Assembly: GCA_041741535.1 (NCBI GenBank)
Contig: JBGSJV010000187.1
Location: 1-64,000, forward strand
Reading direction: 5' to 3'
From: M30B19 sp041741535
Lineage (GTDB): Bacteria; Planctomycetota; Planctomycetia; Pirellulales; Pirellulaceae
DNA: 64,000 nucleotides
This document shows positions 19,384 to 28,092 of this stretch, one piece after another. Positions within the stretch are counted from its first letter, which is position 1; each line of letters begins with the position of its first letter. The position numbers and the translations under genes were made by a program. Under the pieces are notes generated by a model, which saw nothing but the letters and a program-made list of their open reading frames with translations, searched no databases and was not told where the DNA came from.

Positions 19384-19634
19384 CTACACTGTGCCACAAA
19401 AAACGGCAAAACGGTCGTGCGCAACGAACGACCCGTGGCATGCGAGCGGCCAACGGCATGCGAACAGCTGGTGGCATGATGATTTGTCGCGGGGTTTTTA
19501 GGGGCAAGCAGCAGCCGTTGGCTGGTGCGACGGAAGAAATTGAGGAAGTAGGGGAACCGCCTCTTGGTCAGCATGGCTCTAGCGACAGAATATCACAAGA
19601 TCAATTTCAAGGACACCTCCATCGCAAGGATACC

Positions 19635-21452
19635 ATGGCCGATCTAGTAGCCCAAGCAGAAGACGGCCGAGGACGCTGGCGTCGACCCTTGCAACGAGGA
19701 ACCTCCGTATTGTTGGGTCGCCAACAATGCCAGTGGTCTGTCCCTTGGGACTCGCAAATTTCGCGCCGCCACGCCGAACTTCATTGGAATGGTGACGTCC
19801 TGCGGGTGACACGTCTGCCCAGCGCTCGCAACGCGATCTTCTACAAGGGCCAAGCTGTGGACGACTGCGAGTTAACCGCTGGCCAACACTTTGTCATCGG
19901 ACGCACGACCTTCACGCTCACGGTCTCACAAGTCGATGCCACCTTGCAACTCCCGGATCCGACTCGGGAGCAACTGTTCAGCCGACAAAAATTGGCAGAA
20001 GTCCGGTTTCGGGACGCGGAGCGACGATTGGCGATCGTGACCGAATTGCCCGCAATGATCCAGGATGTTGCGACCGATCAAGAACTGTTCATCCGAGTTC
20101 TCAACGTGGTATTTGGCGGAATCTCGCAAGCCGCCAGTGCGGCCGTGGTCGCGGTCGTCGGCGGTAGCGCGTCGCGTTCCGCGACAACGACCCCTGATCG
20201 CGGCAGTGACGTTCGCATCTTGCATTGGGATCGTCGGCTGAATCAAGATGCGAACTTTCAGCCCAGCCAGCGACTTATCATGTCGGCGGTTCAAAAGCAG
20301 CAAACGGTCCTCCATGTGTGGGAGGGAGGCGGGAACCAAATCGCCCTGACCCAAATGGACCAAGCTCATGATTGGGCCTTCGTCACTCCCTTGCCACCCG
20401 TGGGAAATCAAACACTGGTCCTGTACGTCAGCGGGGCCCTACAATCCCAGCACCATTCCGATTCACCGGACACGGTCGCCAGCAGCCTGCAAGAAGACAT
20501 AAAATACGCCGAACTCGTCGCGAACATTTTGGGCAGCTTGCTGAGCCTGCGTCACCTGCAACATCGACAGGCCAGTTTGCGGTCCTTCTTTTCTCCGGTC
20601 GTTTTGGACGCGTTGCAGGATACAACTCCGGAAGAGCTATTTCGTCCTCGAGAGTGCGAAGTTTCGATCTTGTTCTGCGACTTGAGAGGATTTTCGGCCG
20701 CAAGCCAGAGAATGGCTCACGACTTGATGCAATTGTTGCAACGGGTGAGCGAAGCGCTCGGAGTAACCACGAGCCATATCATGCGCCAACGTGGTGTGGT
20801 CGGCGATTTTCACGGGGACGCCACCATGGGTTTTTGGGGCTGGCCGCTACCTCAAGCCGATCGGGTCCGCCGCGCCTGCCAAGCAGCGATCGATATCCAC
20901 CGCCAGTTTCGGGAAATGTCGGCCGATCCCGAAAATCCGCTGCACGGATTCCAGTTGGGGTTAGGAATCGCGTCGGGGACAGCCGTCGCTGGTCAAATTG
21001 GAACCCAAGATCAAGTCAAGGTGACCGCCTTCGGCCCCGTCGTGAACCTGGCGGCTCGCTTGGAAACGATGAACCGGCAGTTGGGAACTTCGATCTTGAT
21101 GGAACAAGAAACCGCAACCGCTTTGCAGCGCGAACTAGAAGTCGATCACCAACCCGTACCGTTCCGGATTCGTGGTCTGGGGAAAGTGCTGCCTGCCGGA
21201 TTGCTGCAGCCCATTGAAGTCTGTGAAGTGCTGCCCGAGTTTCCCACCTGTCCTTTGACGGATGACGACTTGCGGGTGTTTGCCGCCGGCCTCGCCCATT
21301 TCCAAAGCGGCCAATGGGAATTGGCGTACGATCAACTCCATCGTGTCCCAGCCGCCGATCGCGCCAAGGATCTGCTGACCATGATGATAACCCAGCACAA
21401 CCGACAAGCTCCCTATAACTGGGATGGAATTATCCGACTCCAGCAAAAATAG
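19635..21452 (+). CDS. FHA domain class III adenylate/guanylate cyclase
   Basis: Makes a cyclic nucleotide from ATP or GTP. It has 605 residues. An N-terminal FHA phosphothreonine-binding domain (about 15-105) includes the typical LLGRQ...SRRHAEL pattern. A middle region (about 120-290) of GAF-like size follows, then the class III catalytic domain (about 340-500). The two metal aspartates are Asp349 (FCDLRGF) and Asp395 (GDFHGDATMGF), and the transition-state pair is Asn471/Arg475 in VNLAARLE, so the enzyme should be active. No membrane segment is seen. The ATG at 19635 has an AAGGA site; the frame upstream runs through repeats. The FHA domain suggests regulation by Ser/Thr kinases. Confidence 0.92.
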   Translation: MADLVAQAEDGRGRWRRPLQRGTSVLLGRQQCQWSVPWDSQISRRHAELHWNGDVLRVTRLPSARNAIFYKGQAVDDCELTAGQHFVIGRTTFTLTVSQVDATLQLPDPTREQLFSRQKLAEVRFRDAERRLAIVTELPAMIQDVATDQELFIRVLNVVFGGISQAASAAVVAVVGGSASRSATTTPDRGSDVRILHWDRRLNQDANFQPSQRLIMSAVQKQQTVLHVWEGGGNQIALTQMDQAHDWAFVTPLPPVGNQTLVLYVSGALQSQHHSDSPDTVASSLQEDIKYAELVANILGSLLSLRHLQHRQASLRSFFSPVVLDALQDTTPEELFRPRECEVSILFCDLRGFSAASQRMAHDLMQLLQRVSEALGVTTSHIMRQRGVVGDFHGDATMGFWGWPLPQADRVRRACQAAIDIHRQFREMSADPENPLHGFQLGLGIASGTAVAGQIGTQDQVKVTAFGPVVNLAARLETMNRQLGTSILMEQETATALQRELEVDHQPVPFRIRGLGKVLPAGLLQPIEVCEVLPEFPTCPLTDDDLRVFAAGLAHFQSGQWELAYDQLHRVPAADRAKDLLTMMITQHNRQAPYNWDGIIRLQQK

Positions 21453-21661
21453 TTTCAATGCAATTACGAATAAAAATTTGAAAACGAATTGGCGTTGACT
21501 AGAATTAAGTAGGTGCCCTAAGAAGGATTTTTTGGGGACAGGAATAGCGGCCCGTGGCTGAATCGCTCGTCCAACGAGAGGTTGGCTGGTCGTTGCCGCG
21601 ACCAGAAAACGGTGAATTGGCCGCGGAGGTTTGTAGGTTTGGCAGATTTGGAGAATTCGTC

Positions 21662-22192
21662 ATGAATGACTTTACTCCCCGGGCTCGGATCGAGCAGTAT
21701 TTTGCGGGCTTGACGGAAAGCACTTTTTTGACCGAATTGGGGGTAATCGATCCTCCGATGGTCGACTACATCTCCGATTTGTTGGTGCGGTTCGTGCGCA
21801 GCGACGTGGTCCATCGGGTGCGTAGTGTCACGGGGCGGCCGGTTCTGACATTGACGGAAATGGCTGCCGAAGCGGCGCATCGATTGGGCGACGCCAAACG
21901 CGAAATTCACCGGCATATTGGCGATTTTGCCCTATTTTGGGCGGGTGTTTATCCGGAGTCGTTGCGGCGGGACGATCAAGAGGATACCCAATCTTTTGTG
22001 GTTTTTTGTAGCCAAGGCCGCCGGTCGTATCAAATAGCAGCGGAGATCGAGACGGAGACAGAAATTCCGCCGCCGGAGGTCCTGCAGCGTCTGAGCGACC
22101 GGTTCGACTTGTGCACGTACGGCCTGCGAGAAATCCGCCGCCGTTGGGAGTCCAACGACGACGGATCGAGTGGGCTTTTGCTCTTTAACTGA
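21662..22192 (+). CDS. Conserved-looking hypothetical protein
   Basis: The product has 176 residues, is acidic and largely helical, and has no signal peptide or membrane segment. I do not recognise the family. The ATG at 21662 has a GGAG site; a GTG at 21554 would add 36 residues of unlikely composition. It sits between the cyclase gene and tRNA-Ile. The coding potential is supported by good length and regular codon use. Confidence 0.65.
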   Translation: MNDFTPRARIEQYFAGLTESTFLTELGVIDPPMVDYISDLLVRFVRSDVVHRVRSVTGRPVLTLTEMAAEAAHRLGDAKREIHRHIGDFALFWAGVYPESLRRDDQEDTQSFVVFCSQGRRSYQIAAEIETETEIPPPEVLQRLSDRFDLCTYGLREIRRRWESNDDGSSGLLLFN

Positions 22193-22253
22193 ACCCGGTT
22201 GACAGAACGGCCGATACCAGCGATATTTCGCCGTCCTGGCATTGGCCATTGAC

Positions 22254-22327
22254 GGGCGTGTAGCTCAGTTGGTTAGAGCGCGTCGCTGATAACGACGAGG
22301 TCCCAGATTCGAGTTCTGGCACGCCCA
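22254..22327 (+). tRNA. tRNA-Ile (anticodon GAT)
   Basis: A full cloverleaf: acceptor GGGCGTG (22254-22260) pairs with CACGCCC (22320-22326). The D arm is GCTC/GAGC, the anticodon stem CGTCG/CGACG has loop CTGATAA (anticodon GAT at 22288-22290), and the T arm is CCAGA-TTCGAGT-TCTGG. The discriminator base is A and CCA is not encoded. Directly after it, a 14-bp unit CTTCTTTTCCATGG is repeated in tandem. Confidence 0.97.
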
Positions 22328-22368
22328 CTTCTTTTCCATGGCTTCTTTTCCATGGCTTCTCTGACCGA

Positions 22369-22528
22369 GTGTTTTGTCACAACCAAGACTGAGGGCCTGT
22401 CAAAACTCTGGGCCTGTTGAAGGGGCCAGCAGTCCATTGTGCCACGCGACCGCAGGGCCTTTCCGGCAATGGAGTCCTGCCCCATGTCAGACCGGCCCCC
22501 AAAATTAAGAAATTGATATAGCACTAGG
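22369..22528 (-). repeat. Dispersed palindromic (MITE/REP-like) element, copy 2
   Basis: Read on the minus strand, it begins CCTAGTGCTATATCAA, continues TTAATTTTGGGGG, GGTCTGACATGGGGCAGGA, CCGGAAAGGCC, GGCACAATGGACTGCTGGCCCC, and ends TTGGTTGTGACAAAA. Each block has a counterpart in the same order in copy 1 (61-205). The CTAG end supplies the TAG stop of the adjacent TerB-like gene, just as copy 1 does for fmt. The far end has lost its CTAG. Confidence 0.72.
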
Positions 22529-23201
22529 TTTGAGTCTGCACTCCCAGCGCGGAGGCGATTCGCTGCAGCATATCCCGTTCTTCTTGCGAAACATTGCCGT
22601 CGGCCATGGCGATTTCGGAGAGAAAGACCATGATCTTGGTCTTGCCCTCGTTGTCCAGTACGTTGTGCAGCATCGCGGCTAGATCCTCGGCGGGAGGCAG
22701 GTCTTTGCCATGTTGCAGAATCATGCGGAGCCCGGCTTCGTCAAAGCCCTCGAACACGCCATCGCCAGCCTTCTCTGCGGTCGCGATTTCGTCTTCGGTA
22801 ACTTCGCCGTCCGCCAAAATCATCGACGCGGCCAAAGCCACCCCGACGGCTTGAACATTGACAAAGCTGGGTTTCTCCGGCAACCCAAGTTCACGGAGTT
22901 TCTTGGCCACACTTTCGGGGTTGGCCCCGACCAGCGCGCCACGGAACAAATTGTAGACAATCAAGAAAGGGTTAATGATCAACGACTTGGGGCTAAACCA
23001 ACCCAACAACATCGACCATCCCACTTCGCCAAAAACGCGACTGCGAACACACGGCACACAGCCGATAAACGACTTGGATCCAAACAGCATCACGACAATC
23101 AGGCCTCGCACGTAGGGGGCCGTTGCCACCGCTTCCAACGGACGTTGATTGCAATAGGGACAGTTGTAAACATCTCCAGACTGAACGTGCGAATGGCTCA
23201 T
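22524..23201 (-). CDS. TerB-like protein with N-terminal zinc-ribbon and membrane patch
   Basis: The product has 225 residues. A CPYC motif (about 14-17) and a later CVPC (about 48-51) could form a zinc ribbon. A hydrophobic stretch lies at about 65-90. The C-terminal 120 residues have the helical pattern of the tellurite-resistance TerB family, with two acidic helix-turns, ADGEVTEDE and ADGNVSQEE. TerB-like domains are linked to metal and stress responses, but the exact role is not known. The ATG at 23201 is chosen because AGGAG stands eight bases upstream. The stop codon lies in the end of the repeat at 22369-22528. Confidence 0.78.
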   Translation of the reverse strand: MSHSHVQSGDVYNCPYCNQRPLEAVATAPYVRGLIVVMLFGSKSFIGCVPCVRSRVFGEVGWSMLLGWFSPKSLIINPFLIVYNLFRGALVGANPESVAKKLRELGLPEKPSFVNVQAVGVALAASMILADGEVTEDEIATAEKAGDGVFEGFDEAGLRMILQHGKDLPPAEDLAAMLHNVLDNEGKTKIMVFLSEIAMADGNVSQEERDMLQRIASALGVQTQT

Positions 23202-23339
23202 CAGCAAACTCCTATTTTGATTGTGAAAACGAAAGGGAAATCAAAGATTGCTCACATTGCCAAGAAAATTCGGCGCAGACATGGTACACTATTTTGCGTG
23301 TCCATGGGTGTTCTGGCTTCGGGGTGTTTCGGTTGCTGA

Positions 23340-23375
23340 CGGTTTGGTTTCGGGACACGGTTTGGTTTCGGGACA
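23340..23375. repeat. Two tandem 18-bp units
   Basis: CGGTTTGGTTTCGGGACA occurs twice in a row (23340-23357 and 23358-23375), identical in both copies. It lies upstream of the TerB-like gene and of the palindromic element at 23396. No function is evident. Confidence 0.7.
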
Positions 23376-23395
23376 TACTCGAAATTGGATGCAGA

Positions 23396-23579
23396 CCTTC
23401 AAGCCAACGCGGTGAAGCATTTTTACTGGCCAAAACAGGCCCGAATGGGCAGAAACAACCCTAGCCGGTGTGCGCGAGCCACCGGTTCGAATGGTCTCTC
23501 ATTCAGAAAAGGCCTGAAAGGCCGACACAAGTGCTGAGCATGCGCATTCAAAAAATGCTTCACAGCGTTGCCTTGAAGG
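23396..23579. repeat. Long inverted-repeat element with inner hairpins
   Basis: The outer arms at 23396-23424 (CCTTCAAGCCAACGCGGTGA onward) and 23551-23579 are complementary over about 29 bp with only two mismatches. Between them lie smaller hairpins: GCCCGAATGGGC, CCGGTG...CACCGG around 23466-23488, and GGCCTGAAAGGCC. The right arm ends immediately at, and partly supplies, the GAAGGG ribosome binding site of pntA. It may be a MITE-like repeat or a structured 5' leader for pntA. The pairing is seen; the role is inference. Confidence 0.68.
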
Positions 23580-23587
23580 GATGAATC

Positions 23588-25147
23588 ATGATCATCGCGA
23601 TTCCCCAAGAATGTCAGCAAGGCGAATGTCGAGTCGCCGCGACACCGTTGTCGCTCAGCAAACTCTTGAAGCTGGGTTATCAAGTTCACGTCGAATCCAA
23701 CGCAGGTCAATATTCGTCACTCACCAACCAGAGTTACTCGCAGGCGGGCGCTGTGGTTGAAGTAGATGCGGATCAACTGTGGCGGACTGCCGATGTCGTG
23801 CTTAAGCTGCAACCGCCGACGTTGATGGAAATCGAGCGGATGAAGACGGGCGCCTTGGTGATTTCCTTTCTGTGGCCCGCGTCGAACATTCCGCTCATGG
23901 AGGCAGCGGCGGGACGAGGGGTCTCGCTATTGGCCATGGATCGCATTCCGCGAATCTCGCGCGCGCAAAAGATGGACGCGCTCAGTTCGATGGCCAATAT
24001 CGCGGGCTATCGCGCCGTGATTGAAGCCGCGGGTGCGTTCGGCAGTTTCTTTACCGGACAGATCACGGCCGCCGGGAAAGTGCCACCCGCCAAAGTCTTG
24101 GTGATTGGCGCGGGAGTCGCGGGGCTGTCCGCGATTGGGGCAGCGCGTGGATTGGGAGCCATTGTCCGTGCCTTTGATACGCGACCCACCGTCAAAGATC
24201 AGGTCAAAAGCATGGGCGCCGAATTCCTGGAGGTTCAACTAGAGGAATCGGGCGAAGGCGTTGGCGGCTACGCTAAAGAAATGAGTCCCCAATATATCCG
24301 CGCGGAAATGGAATTGTTCGCCCAACAAGCTCGCGAAGTCGACATCATCATCACGACTGCCTTGATTCCTGGCAAACCGGCTCCCAAGTTGATCACGGTA
24401 GAAATGGTCCGGTCGATGAAGGCGGGGAGTGTGATCGTCGATTTGGCAGCGGAACAAGGGGGCAACTGCGAACTGACTCGCGCCGGAGAAAAATATCGAA
24501 CCGACAACCAAGTAGACATCATTGGGTTCGTCGACTTTCCCAGTCGCTTGCCGACACAAGCCTCGAACTTGTACGGCAACAACATCGCGAACTTGCTCAG
24601 TGACATGACGCCCGCTGCAGATGGAAACTTGGTAATTGACCTTAACGATCAAGTGATTCGCCAAGCCTTGGTCGTCCATGAAGGCCGGGTACATTGGCCG
24701 CCGCCTCCATTGGAGAATCCCATTCCCAAACCAACCGAGTCGCCAATACAGGTGGGTGGCCGGTTGAAATCCCCGGACGGGTCGTTGGAAAAGACTTGGC
24801 GCAGTCCGTGGTTATGGCTGGGCCTGGGTTTTGTCGGCGCGTTGCTTTTGATCGGGGTAGTTTTGGAAGCGCCTCCCGGCTTTGTTCAGCGTCTCACCGT
24901 GTTTTCGCTCGCCTGTTTGGTGGGCTACCAATTGATCTGGAGTGTCACGCCCGCACTCCATACGCCTTTGATGAGTGTGACCAATGCCATTAGTGGAATC
25001 ATCCTGATTGGCGGAATTCTCCAGATGAGTGGCGCATGGTATCAACCCGCGGTTTTGCTATCGGCCGTGGCAGTGCTGATTGCCACAATCAACGTCGTTG
25101 GAGGGTTCTTGGTGACCCATCGCATGTTGCAAATGTTTCGCAAGTAG
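23588..25147 (+). CDS. pntA: NAD(P) transhydrogenase subunit alpha
   Basis: Part of the proton-translocating transhydrogenase that couples hydride transfer between NADH and NADP+ to the proton gradient. The 519 residues match the undivided PntA type. The N-terminal NAD-binding domain I has VLVIGAGVAGLSAIGAA near 170-186 and the RAQKMDALSSMANIAGYRAV loop at about 119-138. A short linker is followed by four membrane segments in residues 400-519. The start ATG has GAAGGG seven bases upstream, at the edge of the inverted-repeat element. pntB begins 9 bp after the stop. Confidence 0.96.
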   Translation: MIIAIPQECQQGECRVAATPLSLSKLLKLGYQVHVESNAGQYSSLTNQSYSQAGAVVEVDADQLWRTADVVLKLQPPTLMEIERMKTGALVISFLWPASNIPLMEAAAGRGVSLLAMDRIPRISRAQKMDALSSMANIAGYRAVIEAAGAFGSFFTGQITAAGKVPPAKVLVIGAGVAGLSAIGAARGLGAIVRAFDTRPTVKDQVKSMGAEFLEVQLEESGEGVGGYAKEMSPQYIRAEMELFAQQAREVDIIITTALIPGKPAPKLITVEMVRSMKAGSVIVDLAAEQGGNCELTRAGEKYRTDNQVDIIGFVDFPSRLPTQASNLYGNNIANLLSDMTPAADGNLVIDLNDQVIRQALVVHEGRVHWPPPPLENPIPKPTESPIQVGGRLKSPDGSLEKTWRSPWLWLGLGFVGALLLIGVVLEAPPGFVQRLTVFSLACLVGYQLIWSVTPALHTPLMSVTNAISGIILIGGILQMSGAWYQPAVLLSAVAVLIATINVVGGFLVTHRMLQMFRK

Positions 25148-25156
25148 GGAATCACC

Positions 25157-26647
25157 ATGCAAAATCTTGTGTTGTTGGCTTGGTTGTTTTCTGGCTTGTT
25201 TTTTATCATCAGCTTGGGCGGGCTTAGTCAACACGAGTCATCGCGGCGCGGCAATCTGTTTGGCCTCTTAGGAATGGCACTGGCGATAGCGGCCGCTATC
25301 TTGACGATTTTCGGCTCCAACAGTGGAACGGGCGCGACGGAAGCTCTGGACCCAAACAGCCTCACCGCCACATCGAGCGATGGCTTGAACCTGGGTACCG
25401 CCGTGGTTTTGCTCGGTGCGTTGGTTGTGGGAGGATTGATTGGCACGTTGTTGGCAGTTCGAGTTGAAATGACGGCCATGCCGGAGCTGGTGGCCATCTT
25501 GCACAGTTTTGTGGGTTTGGCGGCAGTGTTGGTCGGCGTGAGCCATTACCTAGGGCACCCGCCAACGGCCACCGAAACTGGAACTGGCGCCATGCACTTG
25601 GGCGAAACGGTGGTCGGCGTGTTTATCGGCGGAGTAACCTTCACCGGGAGCGTCATCGCCTGGGGCAAGCTGAGCGGCCGGGTCTCAAGCAAGCCCTTGT
25701 TGATCAAAGGTCGGCATTATGTGAACTTGGGAATCCTCTTGGCCTGTTTGGTTTTTGCAGCTGGATTTTTGGTGACCAAGTCGACCGCGATCGGCGTGTG
25801 CTGGTTGGCAGTCATCACGCTGCTGTCCTTTGTTTTGGGCGCCCACTTGGTAATGGCGATTGGCGGTGCGGATATGCCGGTCGTGGTGTCGATGCTCAAT
25901 AGCTACAGTGGCTGGGCGGCCGCGGCTACGGGGTTTATGTTGAAGATCGATCTTCTAATCGTCACCGGAGCATTGGTGGGCAGCAGCGGCGCGATCCTGT
26001 CGTTCATCATGTGTCGAGCGATGAACCGTTCGTTCTGGAGTGTGATCTTAGGCGGGTTCGGCGGTGAGGTGGCCGCTGTCACCAGTGGTGGTCCCCCAAG
26101 AAAACACGACACCACTTCCTCGCTGGAAACCGCCAGATGGCTGCTGGAGTCGTCCGAAGTCATCATCGTCCCCGGTTATGGGATGGCCGTGGCCCAAGCC
26201 CAGCATCCCGTATGGGAGATTTGCAAGATACTCCAACAACGAAACGTGAAGGCTCGCTTTGCCATACATCCGGTCGCGGGTCGTTTGCCGGGACACATGA
26301 ACGTCTTGTTGGCGGAGGCACACGTTCCATACGACTTGGTGCTAGAGATGGACGAGATCAACGAAGATTTTCCACACACCGGTGTCGTGCTAATCATTGG
26401 GGCCAATGACATCGTGAATCCAGGAGCCCAAGATGATCCGACGAGTCCGATCTATGGCATGCCGGTACTCGAGGCATGGAAAGCCGAACACGTGGTTGTG
26501 CTGAAACGTAGCATGGCCACCGGCTATTCCGGTGTCGACAATCCGCTGTTCTATTTGGAGAACACGTCGATGTTGTTCGGCGACGCAAAATCCAGTATCG
26601 ATCGTGTGTTACAAGAACTGAAGTCGTTAGCCGGCGTCTCGCGATAA
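25157..26647 (+). CDS. pntB: NAD(P) transhydrogenase subunit beta
   Basis: NADP(H)-binding partner of PntA. The 496 residues are slightly longer than the E. coli protein. Roughly nine hydrophobic segments fill the first 300 residues. The C-terminal domain III follows, with VIIVPGYGMAVAQAQHPV (about 335-352), VAGRLPGHMNVLLAEA and GANDIVNPGAQDDP, all hallmark NADP(H)-site sequences. It is in one operon with pntA. The next gene starts 21 bp on, so it may be co-transcribed. Confidence 0.96.
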   Translation: MQNLVLLAWLFSGLFFIISLGGLSQHESSRRGNLFGLLGMALAIAAAILTIFGSNSGTGATEALDPNSLTATSSDGLNLGTAVVLLGALVVGGLIGTLLAVRVEMTAMPELVAILHSFVGLAAVLVGVSHYLGHPPTATETGTGAMHLGETVVGVFIGGVTFTGSVIAWGKLSGRVSSKPLLIKGRHYVNLGILLACLVFAAGFLVTKSTAIGVCWLAVITLLSFVLGAHLVMAIGGADMPVVVSMLNSYSGWAAAATGFMLKIDLLIVTGALVGSSGAILSFIMCRAMNRSFWSVILGGFGGEVAAVTSGGPPRKHDTTSSLETARWLLESSEVIIVPGYGMAVAQAQHPVWEICKILQQRNVKARFAIHPVAGRLPGHMNVLLAEAHVPYDLVLEMDEINEDFPHTGVVLIIGANDIVNPGAQDDPTSPIYGMPVLEAWKAEHVVVLKRSMATGYSGVDNPLFYLENTSMLFGDAKSSIDRVLQELKSLAGVSR

Positions 26648-26668
26648 GTATCCTTTAGGTGTCGACCA

Positions 26669-27871
26669 GTGAGAAATTTTTGTTGGGAAATTCAACCGAC
26701 CGAGTTTGCGGACTATCATCGCCACTTGCGGTTCAAGTTTCAGAAGTGGGATAGCTATGTCGATGGGAAATTGCGGTTGCTGCCGGAGAGTCTTGTTCTG
26801 ACGCCTACAGAACATCAGCACGTCGTGAACATGGCCGAGCGGTTGGCGGGAATCTTGCGGAAAATTGAAGCTCAGCTGAAGCAGAGGCCGGACTTGTTGG
26901 CGAGACTGGGGATTCCGGAACAGGTGCGGGATTGGATTCAGCAGGAACCGGACAGTGATTGGCAGCTGGCGCGGTATGATTTTTTTCTAACGCCGGAAGG
27001 TCGCTGGCAGGTTTGCGAATTTAATGAAGATGTGCCCGGCGGATTTAATGAGATCATTTCTGCGAGCCGCTTGTTGCAAGCGTATCATCCGGGCTTGCAA
27101 TTTGTCGACGAGTTTGCGGCGGCGTTGCTCGATGCCATTCCTCAAGAGGGTCGTATCGCGCTGCTCTATGCGACCGGCTACGCGGAGGACTTGCAACACA
27201 TGGTGGTTCTGCAGCAATTGCTTCGCGAGCGTGGGCAGGAAAGCGTGCTCTGCTCGCCACGCCATTTGCGAAAAACTTGGAGCGGATTTACTGCGTGTGA
27301 ACAGAAGGTAACTGCGGGGATCCGGTTTTACCCGGGCGAGTGGTTTGGATTATTGGAAAACAAGCGGGATTGGCAAGCAGCGATTCGTCGTTGGCCGATG
27401 CTCAATCCCTTGACTCGATTGATCACACAAAGCAAGGCCGTGTTTTCCATTTGGGAAGACGCAGGCCTGGTCGCACCCGACGACTTGTTTTTTTTGCATG
27501 AGGTCACACCGACGACCCATGAAGCAGCCCGACAAATCCAAAACGCAGATTTTTGGCGCGACATTGAAGCACAGCGATCACAGTGGGTTTTGAAACAAAA
27601 CTTCGGCCGCATGGGCGACAATGTAGTAATGGGAAGTTTGGCGACCGACGCCCAGTGGTCCACGACATTAGCCGAGGTCCGCAAGCGTCCCTCGGATTGG
27701 GTCGTCCAGCGCTGTTTTGCCGTTGCACCATTAGAGTTCGCGGCGGGTCCGCAGTATCCGGCGGTGGGTGCCTATCTGATCAATGGGCGGTTTGTCGGGT
27801 ATTATAGTCGAGTGGCACCGGCGCCCTTCCACACCCATCAAGCGATTTACGTCCCCACAGTGATCGGATGA
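26669..27871 (+). CDS. Glutathionylspermidine synthase-like ATP-grasp protein
   Basis: The product has 400 residues. It resembles the C-terminal synthetase part of glutathionylspermidine synthase, an ATP-grasp ligase forming an amide bond. Visible features are RYDFFLTPEGRWQVCEFNED (about 103-122), the FNEDVPGG loop, a WVLKQNFGRMGDNV nucleotide-binding segment (about 306-319) and YPAVGAYLINGRFVGYYSR near the end. It has no amidase half. The start is a GTG. The last 123 bp are the left copy of a direct repeat whose right copy is at 51731. Compared with that copy, one extra G (27867) changes the C-terminus from VIDDR to VIG. This suggests the present 3' end was brought in, or altered, by the event that created the repeat. 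Confidence 0.8.
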   Translation: MRNFCWEIQPTEFADYHRHLRFKFQKWDSYVDGKLRLLPESLVLTPTEHQHVVNMAERLAGILRKIEAQLKQRPDLLARLGIPEQVRDWIQQEPDSDWQLARYDFFLTPEGRWQVCEFNEDVPGGFNEIISASRLLQAYHPGLQFVDEFAAALLDAIPQEGRIALLYATGYAEDLQHMVVLQQLLRERGQESVLCSPRHLRKTWSGFTACEQKVTAGIRFYPGEWFGLLENKRDWQAAIRRWPMLNPLTRLITQSKAVFSIWEDAGLVAPDDLFFLHEVTPTTHEAARQIQNADFWRDIEAQRSQWVLKQNFGRMGDNVVMGSLATDAQWSTTLAEVRKRPSDWVVQRCFAVAPLEFAAGPQYPAVGAYLINGRFVGYYSRVAPAPFHTHQAIYVPTVIG

Positions 27872-27875
27872 TCGA
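27749..27875 (+). repeat. Left copy of the direct repeat bounding a 24-kb island
   Basis: 110 bp (27749-27858) are identical to 51731-51840. After that come one substitution (27859), seven identical bases, one inserted G (27867) and eight more identical bases. The two starts are 23982 bp apart. The repeat coincides with the 3' end of the ATP-grasp gene. Confidence 0.97.
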
Positions 27876-28092
27876 CCTTCCACGGTTGCTAGTAGCAATG
27901 CCGGAACCAACAACACGACGCCGACAAACAGGTCCTATTTGACGACTTGAGAACCTAGCGGATCAACCGAGCACCAACACTTGCCGCGGCGCCGGCCGCA
28001 GCAGCGTTCCGTGTCGATCGTTTTACCGTTTTGCGCCAAGCAAGAACCGTCAGTACGTCAGCGAAGGCTCGGACATCCTGCGACCGAAGTCA

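Noticed and set aside
27868..27942. Short frame starting ATGATCGAC after the left repeat, resembling the start of the gene at 51849
   Set aside because: Only the first three codons match because they lie in the repeat; the frame stops after 24 codons.
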